Below, piece by piece: positions 23,268 to 35,898 of a stretch of DNA of 64,000 nt; within the stretch, counting starts at the first letter, position 1, and each line of letters starts with the position of its first letter. The notes under the pieces were generated by a model that was not told the DNA's origin, did no database searches, and worked only from the letters and a program-made list of their open reading frames with translations. A program made the position numbers and the translations under genes. Source of the stretch: Halisarca cf. caerulea. Its lineage: Eukaryota; Porifera; Demospongiae; Chondrillida; Halisarcidae. Location: the NCBI GenBank assembly GCA_963170055.1, contig CAUJGJ010000308.1, positions 27,501 through 91,500 on the forward strand, given 5' to 3'.

Positions 23268-24492
23268 GGGACACAGTGACTACAGTGACTACAGGGGCTA
23301 CAGGGGCTGCAGTGGCTACAGTGACTTCAGTGGCTACTGGAACTACAGTGGCTACAGGGACTACAGGGACTACAGGGACTACTGTGACTACAGTGCCTAC
23401 TGGGGCTACAGGGACTACAGTGGTTACTGGGGCTACAGTGGCTACTGGGGCTACAGAGACTACAGGGACTACAGTGGCTACAATGGCTACAGGGGCTACA
23501 GGGACACCAGTGGCTACAGTGACGATAGGGGCTACAGGGACTACAGTGACTACGGGACTACCGTGGCTACAGGAACTACAGGGACTACATTGACTACAGG
23601 GGCTAAAGGGGCTACAAAGACTACAGGGACTACAGTGGCTACAGGGGCTACGAGGACTACCTTGACTACAGGGACTACAGTGGCTACTGTGACTACAGGG
23701 ACTACAGTGGCTACAGTGGCTACAGGGACTACATTGACTACAGGGACTACAGTGGCTACAGTGACTACAGTGGCTACAGGGGTTACAGGGGCTACAAGGA
23801 CTACAGGGACTACAGTGGCTACAGGGACTACAGGGACTACAGTGGCTACAGTGACTACAGTGGCTACAGGGGCTACAGGGACTACAGGGACTACAGGGAC
23901 TACATTGACTACGGGACTACAGTGGCTACAGGGACTACAGGGACTGCAGGGACTGCAGTGGCTACAGGGACTACAGAGACTATACAGGGACTACAGGGAC
24001 TACAGTGGCTACAATAGCTACAGGGGCTACAAGGACTACAGGGACTTCAGTGGCTACAGTAACTACAGTGACTACAGGGGCTACAGTGGCTACAGTGACT
24101 ACAGTGACTACAGGGGCTACAATGGCTACAGGGGCTACAGGGGCTACATTGACTACAGGGACTACAGTGGCTGCAGTGACTACAGTGACTACAGGGGCTA
24201 CAATGGCTACAGGGGCTACAAAGACTACAGGGACTACATGGACTACAGGGGCTACAAGGGCTACAGGGATTACATTGACAACAGTGGCTACATTGACTAC
24301 AGTGCCTACTGGGGCTACATTGGCTACATTGGCTACAGTGACTACAGGGACTACTGGGACTACATTGGCTACAGTGACTACAGGGACTACAGGGACTACA
24401 TTGACTACAGGGACTACAGTGACTACAGTGACTACTGGGGCTACATTGGCTACAGTGACTACAGTGACTACTGTAACTACAAAAAACTACAG
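23268..24492 (+). repeat. 9-bp minisatellite array, right arm
   Basis: About 135 units of ACTACAGGG with variants GCTACAGTG, ACTACAGTG and ACTACATTG. This is the inverted counterpart of the arrays at 19485-20522 and 21320-21846. Confidence 0.95.
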
Positions 24493-24499
24493 TGATTTA

Positions 24500-24623
24500 T
24501 AAAATGCTACAGTGATATACAGTACACTAATGCTACAGTTATATATATAATAATATTAAAGTGATATACATAGACTACTCGATGATGTCATTAGGTGACC
24601 ATTTATATGAAGGCTTAGCCCAA
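24500..24623 (-). repeat. right outer inverted repeat of the foldback-like element
   Basis: Reverse complement of 19373-19485, including GATGATGTCATTAGGTGACC and TATGAAGGCTTAGCCCAA at the very end. About 15 bp of extra CTACAG-type sequence lies on its inner side. Confidence 0.85.
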
Positions 24624-25039
24624 AATTGGCCATCGCAATTGGGCCCGGAGATTAGTAAACAGCTCTAAATAAAAGTGTGTGTCATGTGAGGCCATTTAAA
24701 TATGTACAAGCAGGAATGGATAGCCAATGAAAATGAGGTGGATGTGGGGAGTGACTTTACTGAATTACATGAAATCAAGGATGGGCAGAGTGACACTGTG
24801 AACATGACAAGGACAGACAACATGAAAAGTACAGGTATATAATTAGGATTGAAGTTTGCATTGAATTTGATGTAGAATATATTTTTGATGAGATATTTCT
24901 TGATAGAATGAAATGGTAAATGCAGGTTGATAAAGGGCAGGGAGTTCCATAATCATACGATGCGGTTGAAGTAAACGTGTCTAGCTCTAGTTGTGCATGT
25001 GTGGTTGTATATCAACTTGTTGCTCCTTCCACCTTGGAT

Positions 25040-27065
25040 TGACATTGTTACAAAGGATACATAATCGGAGACATTGAAATTATCTGGTGGATCTTTGAAG
25101 CACTTGATGAAAAATAGAAGGTCCTGAGCTCATACCAGTACATTAGTGGGAGAAGTTGTAGTGCAGTTAATTGTTCTTTGTAGTCTGATGTGTAGTTATT
25201 TAAAATGAATTGGGTTGCACGGTGCTGAACATTTTCTAGAATTGTGATATCTTTGTTGAAATGGGGTCTCCACAACTGTGAGCAGTATGTATAATTTTGA
25301 TCGTACAAGTGAGATATACAGAGATTTTTTGAGATATATCGATGGGGAAGAGGCTTGAAACAATCGTTTGATGAAAGTCAGAGTACGATATGCAGATGAA
25401 CACATTGATTTGTATTGAGCACACCATGAGAGGTTGTTGCAAACTATATTCCTAGATCTCGGTGACAGGGAGGGGATGACAGTTCTAATGTAGAAGAATC
25501 AGTGTGCATGACATAGTTTACAGGTGAGGAATTCTAGAAGCTAAATAGGAGACAGACACATTTGGAGAGGTTTAGGTTTATTTTCCATTCAAGACACCAT
25601 TGCTGTAATGAATCAATATCAGACTATAACAACGAGAAGTTGCTTGAAGCATTGATAAATTTGGTATCATCGGCAAAAAGGTATACTGAGGAATTTGTGA
25701 TAGAATAAGGTAGGTCGTTGATGTAAATTAGAAAAAGAATTGGGCCTAAGATGCTACCCTGGGGTACTCCAGATAGTACAGGTAGGACATTTGAAGATGC
25801 ATCATCAGTTTCGACGAAGTGGACTCGGTTACTGAGATAGTCTTTGATCAGTAACTGCCACAGGGGACCTGTGATACCAAAACACCAATCCCATGATGGG
25901 AGGTTTCCAGGGAACATCCGTTACTGCTCTGCCCATGAAGTGCTACTGATGAAGGGTGGAATTCCCAGAAAAGGCCTTATAGCACATTGGCAAAACAGCG
26001 ATGCTTTGTCTCTGGTTAACGTGGTTAGTACATTTTACCTACCCTAGCTTTAGTTGGAGCTTTTAGAAGTTAAGAAGAGAGTTTTAGAGTAGTCGCGTCT
26101 TTAAGCGCTGAAGTCCTCTCTTTTTACTGTGAGTATTTGCCACCGTGATGGTGCTTTCTATAGTATGGTCAACAGAGTTCACGTAACTTGATTATGTTAC
26201 AACTACAATCCTTTTGTCAACAAACACAATCTAGGAAAATGACATCTGTAGATTGTCCCGGGAATATGAGGTCAGCAGCTGGAATAAACATGATCGACCT
26301 TTTGTGAAGAAGTTTGGAGATTTGTGGATGTACGTATGAAGTCAATTATTTTGTTCTTTTGATAGAATGGGCAGAAGAGAGATTGGACGATAATTTGAAA
26401 TATTTGTTTTGTCACCTGATTTGTAGATGGGGCAAATTTTGTGAGTTTTCCAGTCTATGGGTATACACATGTTGGCCAAGCATTGGTTTAAGAGGAGGGC
26501 TATCGGTTCTAGAAGTGGTGAAGCAAAATTTTTCAGAAGATATGGAGGAATTTTGTCATGTCCCATAGCCTTGTTTGTTTCTAAGTGGGAAAGGGCAGAG
26601 CAGACATCTTCACTGGTGATGGTTACCTGACTCATTTGATTTGGGGGGGGGGGGGGGGGGGGGGGGGGGGATGGGAAGGTGTCACAATCTAGAGTGGTAT
26701 TTGCAATTCTTCTTGTGAATATGAAATTGAAGCATTCATTGAAAGCTCTGGCTTTGTCTGTAGGGGTGTTGTATGTTATGGACTTATGATGAATAGTGTG
26801 TGGTATAGATTGGGATGATGATGTGTGTTTGAGGTACGAGTAGAGTTTCCTTGGCTCATGGTAGAAGGTTACAGCAAGTCTGGTTTCATAAACATTTTTG
26901 GTAGTATCTATTACAGTTTGCAGATTGTTTTCTAGCTTTGAAAGCTTGGAAATACGACGGGGAGTTGGGTTGATCCTGATTGATCATTTGAGTGAGCGAA
27001 TGATGTTTATTTGGTGTCTTGCAACTTCTGTCAACCATAGCCTTCTATATGTACTGGCACTATAT
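25040..27065 (-). pseudogene. LINE 1: degenerate CR1/jockey-like ORF2
   Basis: Read 5' to 3' on the minus strand. 26960-26670 has a FYHEPRKLYSYLKHTSSS-type linker. 26635-26342 has SHLETNKAMGHDKIPP and NYRPISLLPILSK (RT motifs 1-2). 25917-25624 has SGVPQGSILGPILFLIY and YLFADDTKF, the catalytic ADD. 25400-25048 has the C-terminal YCSQLWRPHFNKDI segment. The DFxKAFD block is missing: about 25925-26300 is unrelated DNA, and frames are shifted in several places. A 28-base G run interrupts the linker. Its 3' end is probably near 24830. It cannot encode an active product. Confidence 0.85.
26643..26670. repeat. poly(G) run of 28
   Basis: An uninterrupted run of 28 G on the plus strand inside the LINE 1 relic, read as polyproline on the coding strand. 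It may be an expanded short C tract or an assembly-sensitive homopolymer. Confidence 0.9.
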
Positions 27066-27080
27066 ACAATTCTTCCATGT

Positions 27081-28195
27081 AACTTCACCCCCTTAGTGAA
27101 CTAGACCCCCTTCATACAAGTGCATGGCATTTCTGTACATGCATGCATGCATATGTGTGACCATGATCATGGCTTTAAGAAGTCCCCTTCTTTTTCTTCT
27201 GGCTACGCCCCTGGACACTTCCAGCACTTTGGGCTGACAGGAGTTGACAGTTGGCCTGCTGGGAGTCCTAACATGATCCTGTGCCATACAGAGACATATC
27301 ATTTTCTAGCAGAACAATGTCCAGGAACTTGCGCTGAACAGATAGGAATTCAAGCTGGGGATCCCAATAGGTGGATTGCGGTTCAGACAGGGAATCATAC
27401 ATCGCTTTCAACAAGCTGCTTGCCTCATCACTGTAATTACTGGTTGGTGTGAGGAGGTGATGGATGTGCACACCAATGGAATATATTGTTGCATGCTTAG
27501 CAAAGACGGATGTTCTATAATGCTATCAAATTCACGAATGAGTGGGTCTGTGGATACATGAACTTGAGGCGTTTCTGCTGGGTATGTGGTAGATAATGGA
27601 TGTCGTCGACTTCAGGATGGAGGGTAGCACATCTGGGGAGATTGAGCCGTCTCTTGAGATATCATATGACCTTCTTCTATACTTTCTTGATAGAGGGCTC
27701 AGTGATTGCATCCACTTGAAGATTGAAACAAAGGGATGGAACGAGGTATGATTTATGTATATCCAAACCTTATATTCACCATGGATATTGGATTAATTTT
27801 GTCAATCTTCTCAAGTGCTTCGCTGATTCTGTTGTTGAACTTTTTACTGGAGGGTTTTTTGTGGTGGGCAGGGTGGTGGCAATGGTTTGGCCCAGGAACT
27901 TCGTAAAACTCATGCAAAACGTCATGCTCTCATTACAAACACATGCCGAGACACATGCACATAGTCAATGCCGGGCTATGTCATTACCAGTTCTGGTGGT
28001 CATAGAAAGCTAGGGATCTGGTTTCTGCAGAGTTTTTTAAACTCAAATCGCTTGTTTAACCAAACCTACTTGAACACTTTGGAGCTGAAATTTTATATCA
28101 GATTAGGGGATATACATTGTGATTTGCTGTGAATGTTTAAGAGTCTTCTGAAATGAATCGGCTGAGAAAACAAGCACTGACAAATTTTACATATA
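27081..28195. other. about 1.1 kb with no recognisable gene
   Basis: Short open frames on both strands have no motif I recognise. A GGCTACGCCCCTGG segment near 27201 resembles a motif common in dispersed repeats. At about 28020-28056 there is half of the short palindrome family (GAGTTTTTTAAACTC... CGCTTGT). Probably mixed old repeats. Confidence 0.4.
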
Positions 28196-28198
28196 TAC

Positions 28199-29926
28199 AT
28201 GTATACATGTGTATATGTAAAAGCACATGACTCTTGGCAGCTATTCCATGTGGTGCCATTCATTGTTGGTGACTATGCCGATTCGGATGATGAACATCTA
28301 CGATGTTTTCTACTTTTGCAAGAGATTGCCAGTATTTTGTGTACTGATGTCATCACCGAAGATCAGCCGCCTTATTTGCGCTTCCTTGTTCAAGATTATC
28401 TGTCATCTCTGAAAAAGATTTACCCGACAATAAATCTGCCACCAAAGGCCCATTATTTAGTGCACTGCCCTGGCCTTTTAAAGAAGTGAGTATATTTTAT
28501 ATTATATATATATATATATATATATAGTGTTTATATATTACGTTTACGTATTACATGCATGTACACAGTGTAACAGACTATAACTACTGTAATAGATGTG
28601 TTCTACTTCTTCTGTTATAATGGCTAGGCCTGTGATGTATACGTACTAATATTATGTACCACTTGCATGCATGGTTATATTGTTATCCATTAGTACAGTT
28701 GGCACTGAGATTTTGTTGGCTGTTTCTTGAAAAGCTGCATGCATGATCGTGCTATACATTGCCTTTTCACTTCTTTAAACAAGATGATTAAGCGGAGCGT
28801 ATACACACTTGAACATTTCACGGCCCATTAGCATGCAAGCAAAAGTAACCTCAAATCTTCAATTGAAGTCTAAATGGTGTAAACGTCTTCAACTTGTGCC
28901 ATTTCATTCACATGATACACTCAAAAGGTACTTAATTTCCTACCATCTCCTAAGAAAAAGTGGCCTCCTGAATTTTATGGTTCTGGGAAATTCGGGAAAT
29001 GAGCCATTCACGAAAATTTTATCCCACAAAAATTTCCCGCTATATGGTACAATGTCGTTTACATACATGCATGCATGCAGTAAAAAATTGTATATGACAT
29101 AATATTATTGATATGTACTAGCTAAATCATGTTTACAGCTTCTTTCCTTGCATGATGCAAGCATGTGCCATATGTTCTTATTAGTGCCATATATATTGAT
29201 ATTATAATATAGATTTGGACCATTGATTCGGGTTTGGTCAATGAGATTTGAAGGCAGGCATCAAGATTTTAAGCAGATTTGCCATAGGACAAGTTTTAAG
29301 AATTTGACCAAAACGCTGACTATTCATCATCAGTGTCGTACAGCCTACAACATTCAATGTAGTAATGCTTTTTCAAAGATTTCTTCCACAACTGGAGCCA
29401 AATGTTAGTATTGCATGCCTGCTTATATATAAGCTGCGCATGCAGGTACTGATTTATAATATTATATATAATAAGATATAATATATATATTATATAATAT
29501 TAAGAGCATGCAATTATGATATTTTTGACACTATACAGATGTACTTTCTTCATGTGAAGATTTAAATTATCAGGATGTCATTGAGTTGACTGAATTGCTC
29601 ATGTCAGTTGGCCAGAGAGCTGTAACTCCAACCACACAACTCAGAAGGCGAGTTGTAATTATTGTCCACTCACTTCATTTAACAGTATAATATTATTCCT
29701 AATCCTCTGTAGATACACCCACTCAAGCATTGCCGGTACTACTTATCGTGTTAACAAGTGCCATTTGTTAATGAAAAATGAGGAAGAGGAGGGAATTCTT
29801 GTACCTTTTTTTGGCACACTCATCGATATCATCAGTATTACAGGTTCAGCTGACATCATTTTCATTGTCCGAATGCATACAACTATCAGCTATACCAGAC
29901 GTTTTGCTGCTTACCATGTAGTCTAA
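28199..29926 (+). CDS. transposon-associated protein, C-terminal part in four exons
   Basis: The exons joining in phase are 28199-28485 (true 5' limit unknown), 29213-29403, 29539-29647 and 29713-29926. Exon 1 has the segments FIVGDYADSDDEHLRCFLLL and LPPKAHYLVHCPGLLKK. The product continues FGPLIRVWSMRFEGRHQDFK, then SFKNLTKTLTIHHQ. The last exon has YRVNKCHLL...FGTLIDI and ends RRFAAYHVV with TAA. The combination PPKxHYLVH, FGPLxxxWxMRFExxHxxFK, NLTKTLxxxHQ is known from a large family of transposon-derived proteins in invertebrates and fish; I do not assign a superfamily. The third intron would use a GC donor. The N-terminal half is not seen, so this may be a truncated copy. Confidence 0.6.
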
Positions 29927-29929
29927 GAA

Positions 29930-31542
29930 GAAACTGGGCATAATGTGTGTTTCTTTGCTGCGTCACTCAAGTGTCATTATTTGTTCAGTTGCATAAAAAT
30001 TGCTGGCAAGCAGTATATCAAATCCAAATATGATTTGTCTGGTTATTAATGTAAATAAATTATTATAATTCATAAATATTATTAAATTTGTGCACGTATT
30101 ATATATGCATGATTGTATATGAATAATATTATAGTATGTTTACTAAATTAAATAAAATGACATGCATTACATATATAGTGTGTTGACTATAATTATAATA
30201 ATTATTATACGTTGACTTCATATAATTAAAATTTTGAGTTGCATGAACTATCAATTGTCATGCATGATAACTTATTGAATTTTTTAGATTACATGTCTGA
30301 AATTGAAATGGTACATGTCTAAAGTAAAGTCTATAGTCATAAAATTGATCTTAAATATATAACTGGTCCATGGACTGGTCTATAAACCAGACCCTGACTG
30401 TCCAAACTCAAGACATTCAATTATAGTTTTGGTCTTAAAACAAGCTATATGCTGCCACAAAACTTACAACTAGATGTTATCATCTTAAGCTAAGACATAA
30501 TTCTTGTTTAATTTTAAGTTACATATCTCAATTTTAGAATTTGCATCCAGTTATGAGTGTACACGCAACAAATAATCTTAATTCTAGGCATCATAGCTCG
30601 TATTAAGACAGTAATGCCTTAATTTTAGGTACTTCAAGAGATCTTATGAAAAGGGTTTGTTGTCTCAAGTAAAGGTAATAGTTGTGCTATGGTATGGTAA
30701 TAAGATCATCAGGACTTGAAGTAAGTGTTGTCACACTCACTTGAAGAATTCTGATCTTACTTTCAGTTTCCATGAAACTATATTTAAGAATCAGTTTTTC
30801 CAGTGTGCAAGCGGCCAAATATTCATTAATTTGGCCACAGGAGATGAATCACTCCTATTCCTGAAAGGTACAACAGAAGCACCTATATTCCTAACTACAG
30901 CTAGTACATATAGAGGGCAGGAGTTGTCATATCGAAAAATCTGGTCACTAACGTTCACTTTGCTGGTTGTAGGCCTGCTTTTATCACGACTAATATCCTT
31001 CGTCATAGGTACCTATAGGGCGTCGTACCGTGGTAAGCGACCATAGCCTATCATCTATGCTAGCACGTGCTGTTGCAAGGGGGAAGCGCTCGTGTGCAAA
31101 AGGTTTTTCCCGCCAGAATCGTAGAATGACCACAAATCTTGTTGCTGGTAACTTCGTGGAAAAAAGGGGATGGACTTCTTGGAATCTAGGCCGGTTATTA
31201 CTGGTAGAATTTTGGAATATAAATGTGAGCATGCGAGAATTTCTCATTATTTTATCCATTGGCAAGTCAGTTATCCAGGTAAGGTGCCATGGAATACTTA
31301 AGGTTGCAATAAAGCAGTCTGAAATCCTCTGTGTACCTTCTTCCTCCACAGAATTGAGTGCTGTTATTAAGTACAAGTTTTCTGAGTATGGCGGAAAAAA
31401 GTGGCGGCAATAGCCCTGTCACAGAAAAGCATAAGCATAGCTCGCATTCGAAGCCGTGCGAGAAAGTTGAAGTGAGTAGACAAATGCATGTGGAGGCTTT
31501 TGATCATAGACACTCTAAACTGCGTAGTAACGTTACGTAGTA
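29930..31542. other. intergenic, no gene recognised
   Basis: AT-rich sequence with many ATATAAT-like stretches to about 30400, then mixed sequence. Open frames near 30741-31413 on both strands overlap one another and show no conserved motif. GGTACC...GAGCGACCA-like words near 31005-31045 may be a decayed end of MITE family B. Confidence 0.4.
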
Positions 31543-31926
31543 GAGTAGGTAATCAATTAGCGGGCACCATGTATTACCAGAGATCTGTTCGTCGAAACTA
31601 ATGAACGAACAGACAAACAATGTACATCGTTTTAAAGCTCTATACAAATGCCGAAAGATTAGCCATGAAAATCCTACACAACTTCAACGCACTTCGAAAA
31701 AACTCTACCAAAAGGCCGGCCGATAAATATCTATTAGCAGGCGGACGGCAAGTATTAACGGTAACCGGCTGGCATTCCTCATATGAATGACCAACCTGTC
31801 TAAAACACACACCGATATTACAGACACATGTACTTAACGTGCAGCAGATCAGTTGGAAACGTACGTTGTAGATTCGCTGTAGCAGACATCGTGAAATAAC
31901 CCGATGTGGCGATATCTATTATTGGC
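31543..31926 (+). repeat. left terminal inverted repeat of the pogo-like transposon
   Basis: Pairs with 35899-36281. The inner boundary is at GGCGATATCTATTATTG, after which the two sides diverge. Confidence 0.92.
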
Positions 31927-32163
31927 CGCCCAAATACTGAAAAGATCTCCCAAAAATCACTCCGAAATGATTATAGACTTGCAAATCTGTTGCATTACGC
32001 CAGAAATAGGCAACATTTCATACATAAACTTGAAAGCAAATCTTTCTCGACAACTATCATGGGCTAGCGGGTCGAGAATTCTCTATAGGCGGGAAGTGCA
32101 CGTGTCCTGCATGCATCATCTAGTGGCGCGCGGAAATTCTCGCCGATCTGATTAGATTTTGCT

Positions 32164-35100
32164 ATGGCTTTGAGCTTGCACTCAAGAATAGCTATGAGAA
32201 AATCACAAGTGCAGGAGCCTTCCCATCTTGGACAATCTTTGCCAAAAGTAACACGGCAGCGCAAGCTATGGAGTGACGAGGCAATGTCAAAAGCCCTGGA
32301 GCAGATCAGTTTGGGCAAACTGAGTGTCAGGAAAGCAGCTGAAGCCTACCATATTCCAAGGTGGGAGATTCATGCAGTATACGTGTCATTTTAGAATATA
32401 ATTATATGAGGCACGTGTGTATTTACATTTCACCTGCAACTATATATACATGCACTTAATTTTATTATTATATAATAATACTTATAATAGTGAACAATGT
32501 AGGTTATGGTATTCGACATGCTTATATGACATTGTACCTACTGTGTATCATTCATCAAAAACGATACCAATGATATGTACATGTATAGGCCACATGGATA
32601 TTAGCAGTGCTACATGGTCAAACATAAACTACAATTTCGTATTTATTTCTTGTTTCATTGCAGATCGACTTTGCATGACTATGTTAGTGGTAAGGTGGCT
32701 CTTGGCTCACACACTGGGCCACAGCGTTACCTTACTGATGAAGAGGAGGCTGAGCTTGTGAAGTTCATTGTTCGGTGCTCAGAAATCGGGTACTCAAAGA
32801 CAAAATCAGACATCCTCTCCATCGTTCAACAGAAGTGCACCAAGCAAGGACTTCAGGTTACAGTCAGCAAAGGCTGGTGGGAGTCATTCCGTCACAGACA
32901 CCCACAATTGACAATCAGAGCAGCTGAAGGTCTTACTGTACCCAGAGTCAGAGCATTTGACGATGTTGTGATGGGCAGGTACTATGACATGTTGGAAACC
33001 ACACTCCGGGACAACAATCTTTGGAATTCACCATCGCAAATTTTCAATTGTGACGAGACAGGGATGCCTCTTAATCCTGGGACGGCAAAGGTCGCTGCCA
33101 TGAAGGGAGCTAAACACCCTTACCAAGTAACTGGAGGAAGCAAGAGCAATATTACAGTACTTGCTTGTGCAAGTGCTGCTGGCTACGCCCTGCCCCCGAT
33201 GGTCATCTTTGATCGTAAAACTCTTAGGATAGAGTTGACAGTTGGTGAGGTTCCTGGAACATTCTATGGCCTCAGTGACAGTGGTTGGATGGACTCAGAG
33301 TTGTTCCAACAGTGGTTTGCCTGTCACTTTTTAAAGCATGCACCGTCTGCACGTCCACTTTTACTCCTCCTTGATGGGCATTCCAGTCACTACCAGCCTG
33401 AATTTGTGAAGATGGCAGCAAAAGCGCAGGTTATCATCTTTTGTCTTCCACCCCATACGACTCATGTTGCTCAGCCACTGGACAACGGGCCATTTGGTGC
33501 ACTAAAGGCACATTGGAAGGAAGCTTGCCGTGAATACATGGTTCAAAATCCATACAAGTCGGTAACTAGGTACGAGTTTTGCCAAGTCTTCAGTAAGGCA
33601 TACGCACGAGCCATGACCATCAGGACAATAACAGAGAGTTTCCGTACTACTGGTGTGTATCCCTTCAACAGGGATGCCCTTACACCACCCAAACAGGAGG
33701 GAGAGCCCAACCTAACCAAGAGCAGTGGACTGGCATACATACCAATGTTCAGCCCAACACCTCGGAGATCAGATACTTTTCATACTAATGTCTCAGCGTA
33801 CCAAGATCAAGACTGTACATTGAATGACGAGTGTGCAGAACCAGAAGACTCCCACAAGGACGTTGTTTCCCCTACAATGGAATATAATGGTTAGCTGCAT
33901 GAACATAATGTCATGCAGTATGATAATGATACTATGTGTAGCATACAGGGAACAAGTATAATTCACCCCCAAACTATTAATTATTACTTTACCATGAAAG
34001 GGTGGACTCCAACACTGAGTCTTATACTTTTGTACCTAATAAGTATTAGGCCATTGACTGAAATATCATGCATAACTTTGAAGGTGCATGATGCATGCCT
34101 TTCTGACACAAATACATGCAGGTGATCCAGATGACAGCATGACCTTCACTGAAAGTGAAGTGAGGAAATTTCAAATGAGATTTGAAGAGGGGTATGACCT
34201 CACATCCGACAGGAGATACAACCGGTGGTTACAAGAAGCACACCCAGACATGACAATCATTGCCAACATCCCTTCTACATGCCAACAGGGTATGTCACGT
34301 GTGCTGCCAGGAGTACAGACAGCACCTGCTAGTAAGTCTGTTGGTGAGTTCAGAAGACTTTTGCATGAGCCACCACAGCCTCAGCTTATAAACGACAAGG
34401 GCAAGAAGCCTTCATCACGTGTATTTACCAGTAAAGAAAGCCTACAACAGCTACAAGAAAAGGAAGACAAGAGAAGACAAAAGGATGCTGAAAAAGAAGA
34501 AAGAAAACGGATAGCTGCCGAAAAGAAGAAGCAACGAGAAGAAGCAATCATAAAGAAAAGAAGGGAGACATCAGCACATTGTCAAAAGAAGAGATCAACC
34601 TCATGTGCACATAAAGCTAATAAAAGATGTACAAGTAAAGCTGGTGGTAAAGGTCAACAACAATTATCACACAATGGTGAGGAATGGGAGTAATTATAAT
34701 TAGTCTTAAACTCTATAATAAGTGCATACAAATCACAAGTATTAGACTTGTAACATGTAACTGTTACATTAACATTTACAAAAAATTAATTTAAACGTAT
34801 AGTAAATAATTTATTATTATTGAAGGACACTGACTCAGAGGTATCTTTATTTCACACTCAGGGATAGATGACTCCAATGATGAGAGCATGACCTTTACTG
34901 AAACTGAAGTGAAAAAATTTGAAACAAGGTTTGAAGAGGGTTATGATGTTACATCCGACAGGAGATACAACCGGTGGTTGCAAGAAGCACACCCAGGCAG
35001 TACAGTCAGCAAACGTAAGACAAATTGGAGTGGTCATTCACCTCCACAACCTGTTTTGCCAGTAGTGAAGAAAAAGGACAAATTGCACAGCGTCAGAGGG

Positions 35101-35660
35101 GAAAGTGAAGAAAGCTTTACAAGCCTTGGGCCAGAAGAAACAGAGTCTGACTCAGAACTTATTAAGACAAGTGAAAGAGCACAAAGAGATCTAGAGAAAG
35201 TAGTCCCTGAAAAGAAGAAGCAAAATGAAAAGGTACCAACTCAGCCTCGGACTAAAAAACAGGAGCCACCTACCAGAAATAGACCACAGCCATCCTCAAC
35301 TACAGAAAAAAGGAAGAGGCAAACAAACAAGGGTGAAAAAACATGGGAGACAGATGGCCATCCTGCTGCGTCTAGGCATTGGGGGAAAAGTAGCAAACAA
35401 AATCCCATAGGTGAGAGTTTATCAATTATCTTGTAGTACTCTATACAGATTTTGATTTGGAATATCCCTGTATACCCATGCAATATAATGCAGATACTGT
35501 GCAGGTGAGTCTATGTGAGAAAAAATGCTGTGGAAATCCAGATGCCACCCATTGGTTACAATGTGACTCGTGCCAAGGTTGGATTCACCTTGCTTGTGCT
35601 GGTGTCAGAGCAAAGGTTGCAAGGCAGAAAACATTCAAATACAAGTGCCCATCATGTTGA
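32164..35660 (+). CDS. pogo-like transposase with C-terminal PHD finger, five exons, 912 aa
   Basis: Cuts and joins the element ends. Exons 32164-32360, 32664-33889, 34122-34676, 34862-35410 and 35449-35660 join in phase with GT-AG introns. Residues ~31-75 form a psq helix-turn-helix (SVRKAAEAYHIPRSTL). A CENP-B/Tc5-type second DNA-binding region follows (GWWESFRHRHPQLTIR). The DDE domain has FNCDETG (Asp196), LLLDGHSSH (Asp303) and HVAQPLDNGPFG (Asp339), a DD35D spacing. Exons 3 and 4 each begin with a near-identical 37-residue module (SDRRYNRWLQEAHP) and then Lys/Glu-rich, nuclear-signal-like sequence. Exon 5 is a PHD finger (CxxxCC, WLQCDSCQGWIHLAC, YKCPSC) ending at its last Cys. No damage is seen, so it may be active. 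Upstream ATG choice is uncertain. Confidence 0.88.
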
Positions 35661-35898
35661 TCATTGACAATACTGCCTAAGACATATATATGTCGGAAGA
35701 TGAGGATTGTGATGAACATTTACTATGATTAACATGCAGCAATGCCATAGTTTGTAGTTGTTGTGTTATATGAGCTTATTTCAGTCACCTTTTTACATTT
35801 TAGATTTCATAATGCACAAACAGCCCAATGTGTCCAAATCAGCGTATATATGATTGCTTACCTCTTTCTCATCAGCCATTTTCCCGCCTCGTGTTAGG

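Larger units (their letters stand above)
19373..24623. mobile_element. foldback-like element with minisatellite inverted repeats (5.25 kb)
   Basis: The left end TTGGGCTAAGCCTTCATATA and the right end are reverse complements over about 115 bp. Both then run into arrays of the same 9-bp minisatellite in opposite orientation: GTAGTCCCT on the left, ACTACAGGG on the right. The inverted ends therefore have a unique outer domain and a tandem-repeat inner domain. That is the architecture known for foldback elements (Drosophila FB, sea-urchin TU). The centre holds an endonuclease-like ORF (plus), a second minisatellite block, a small hairpin element and an OTU-domain ORF (minus), all decayed. A clear target duplication was not found. 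Confidence 0.75.

Noticed and set aside
30741..31413. Overlapping frames of 100-128 codons on both strands
   Set aside because: Mutually overlapping, without motif, splice support or family resemblance.
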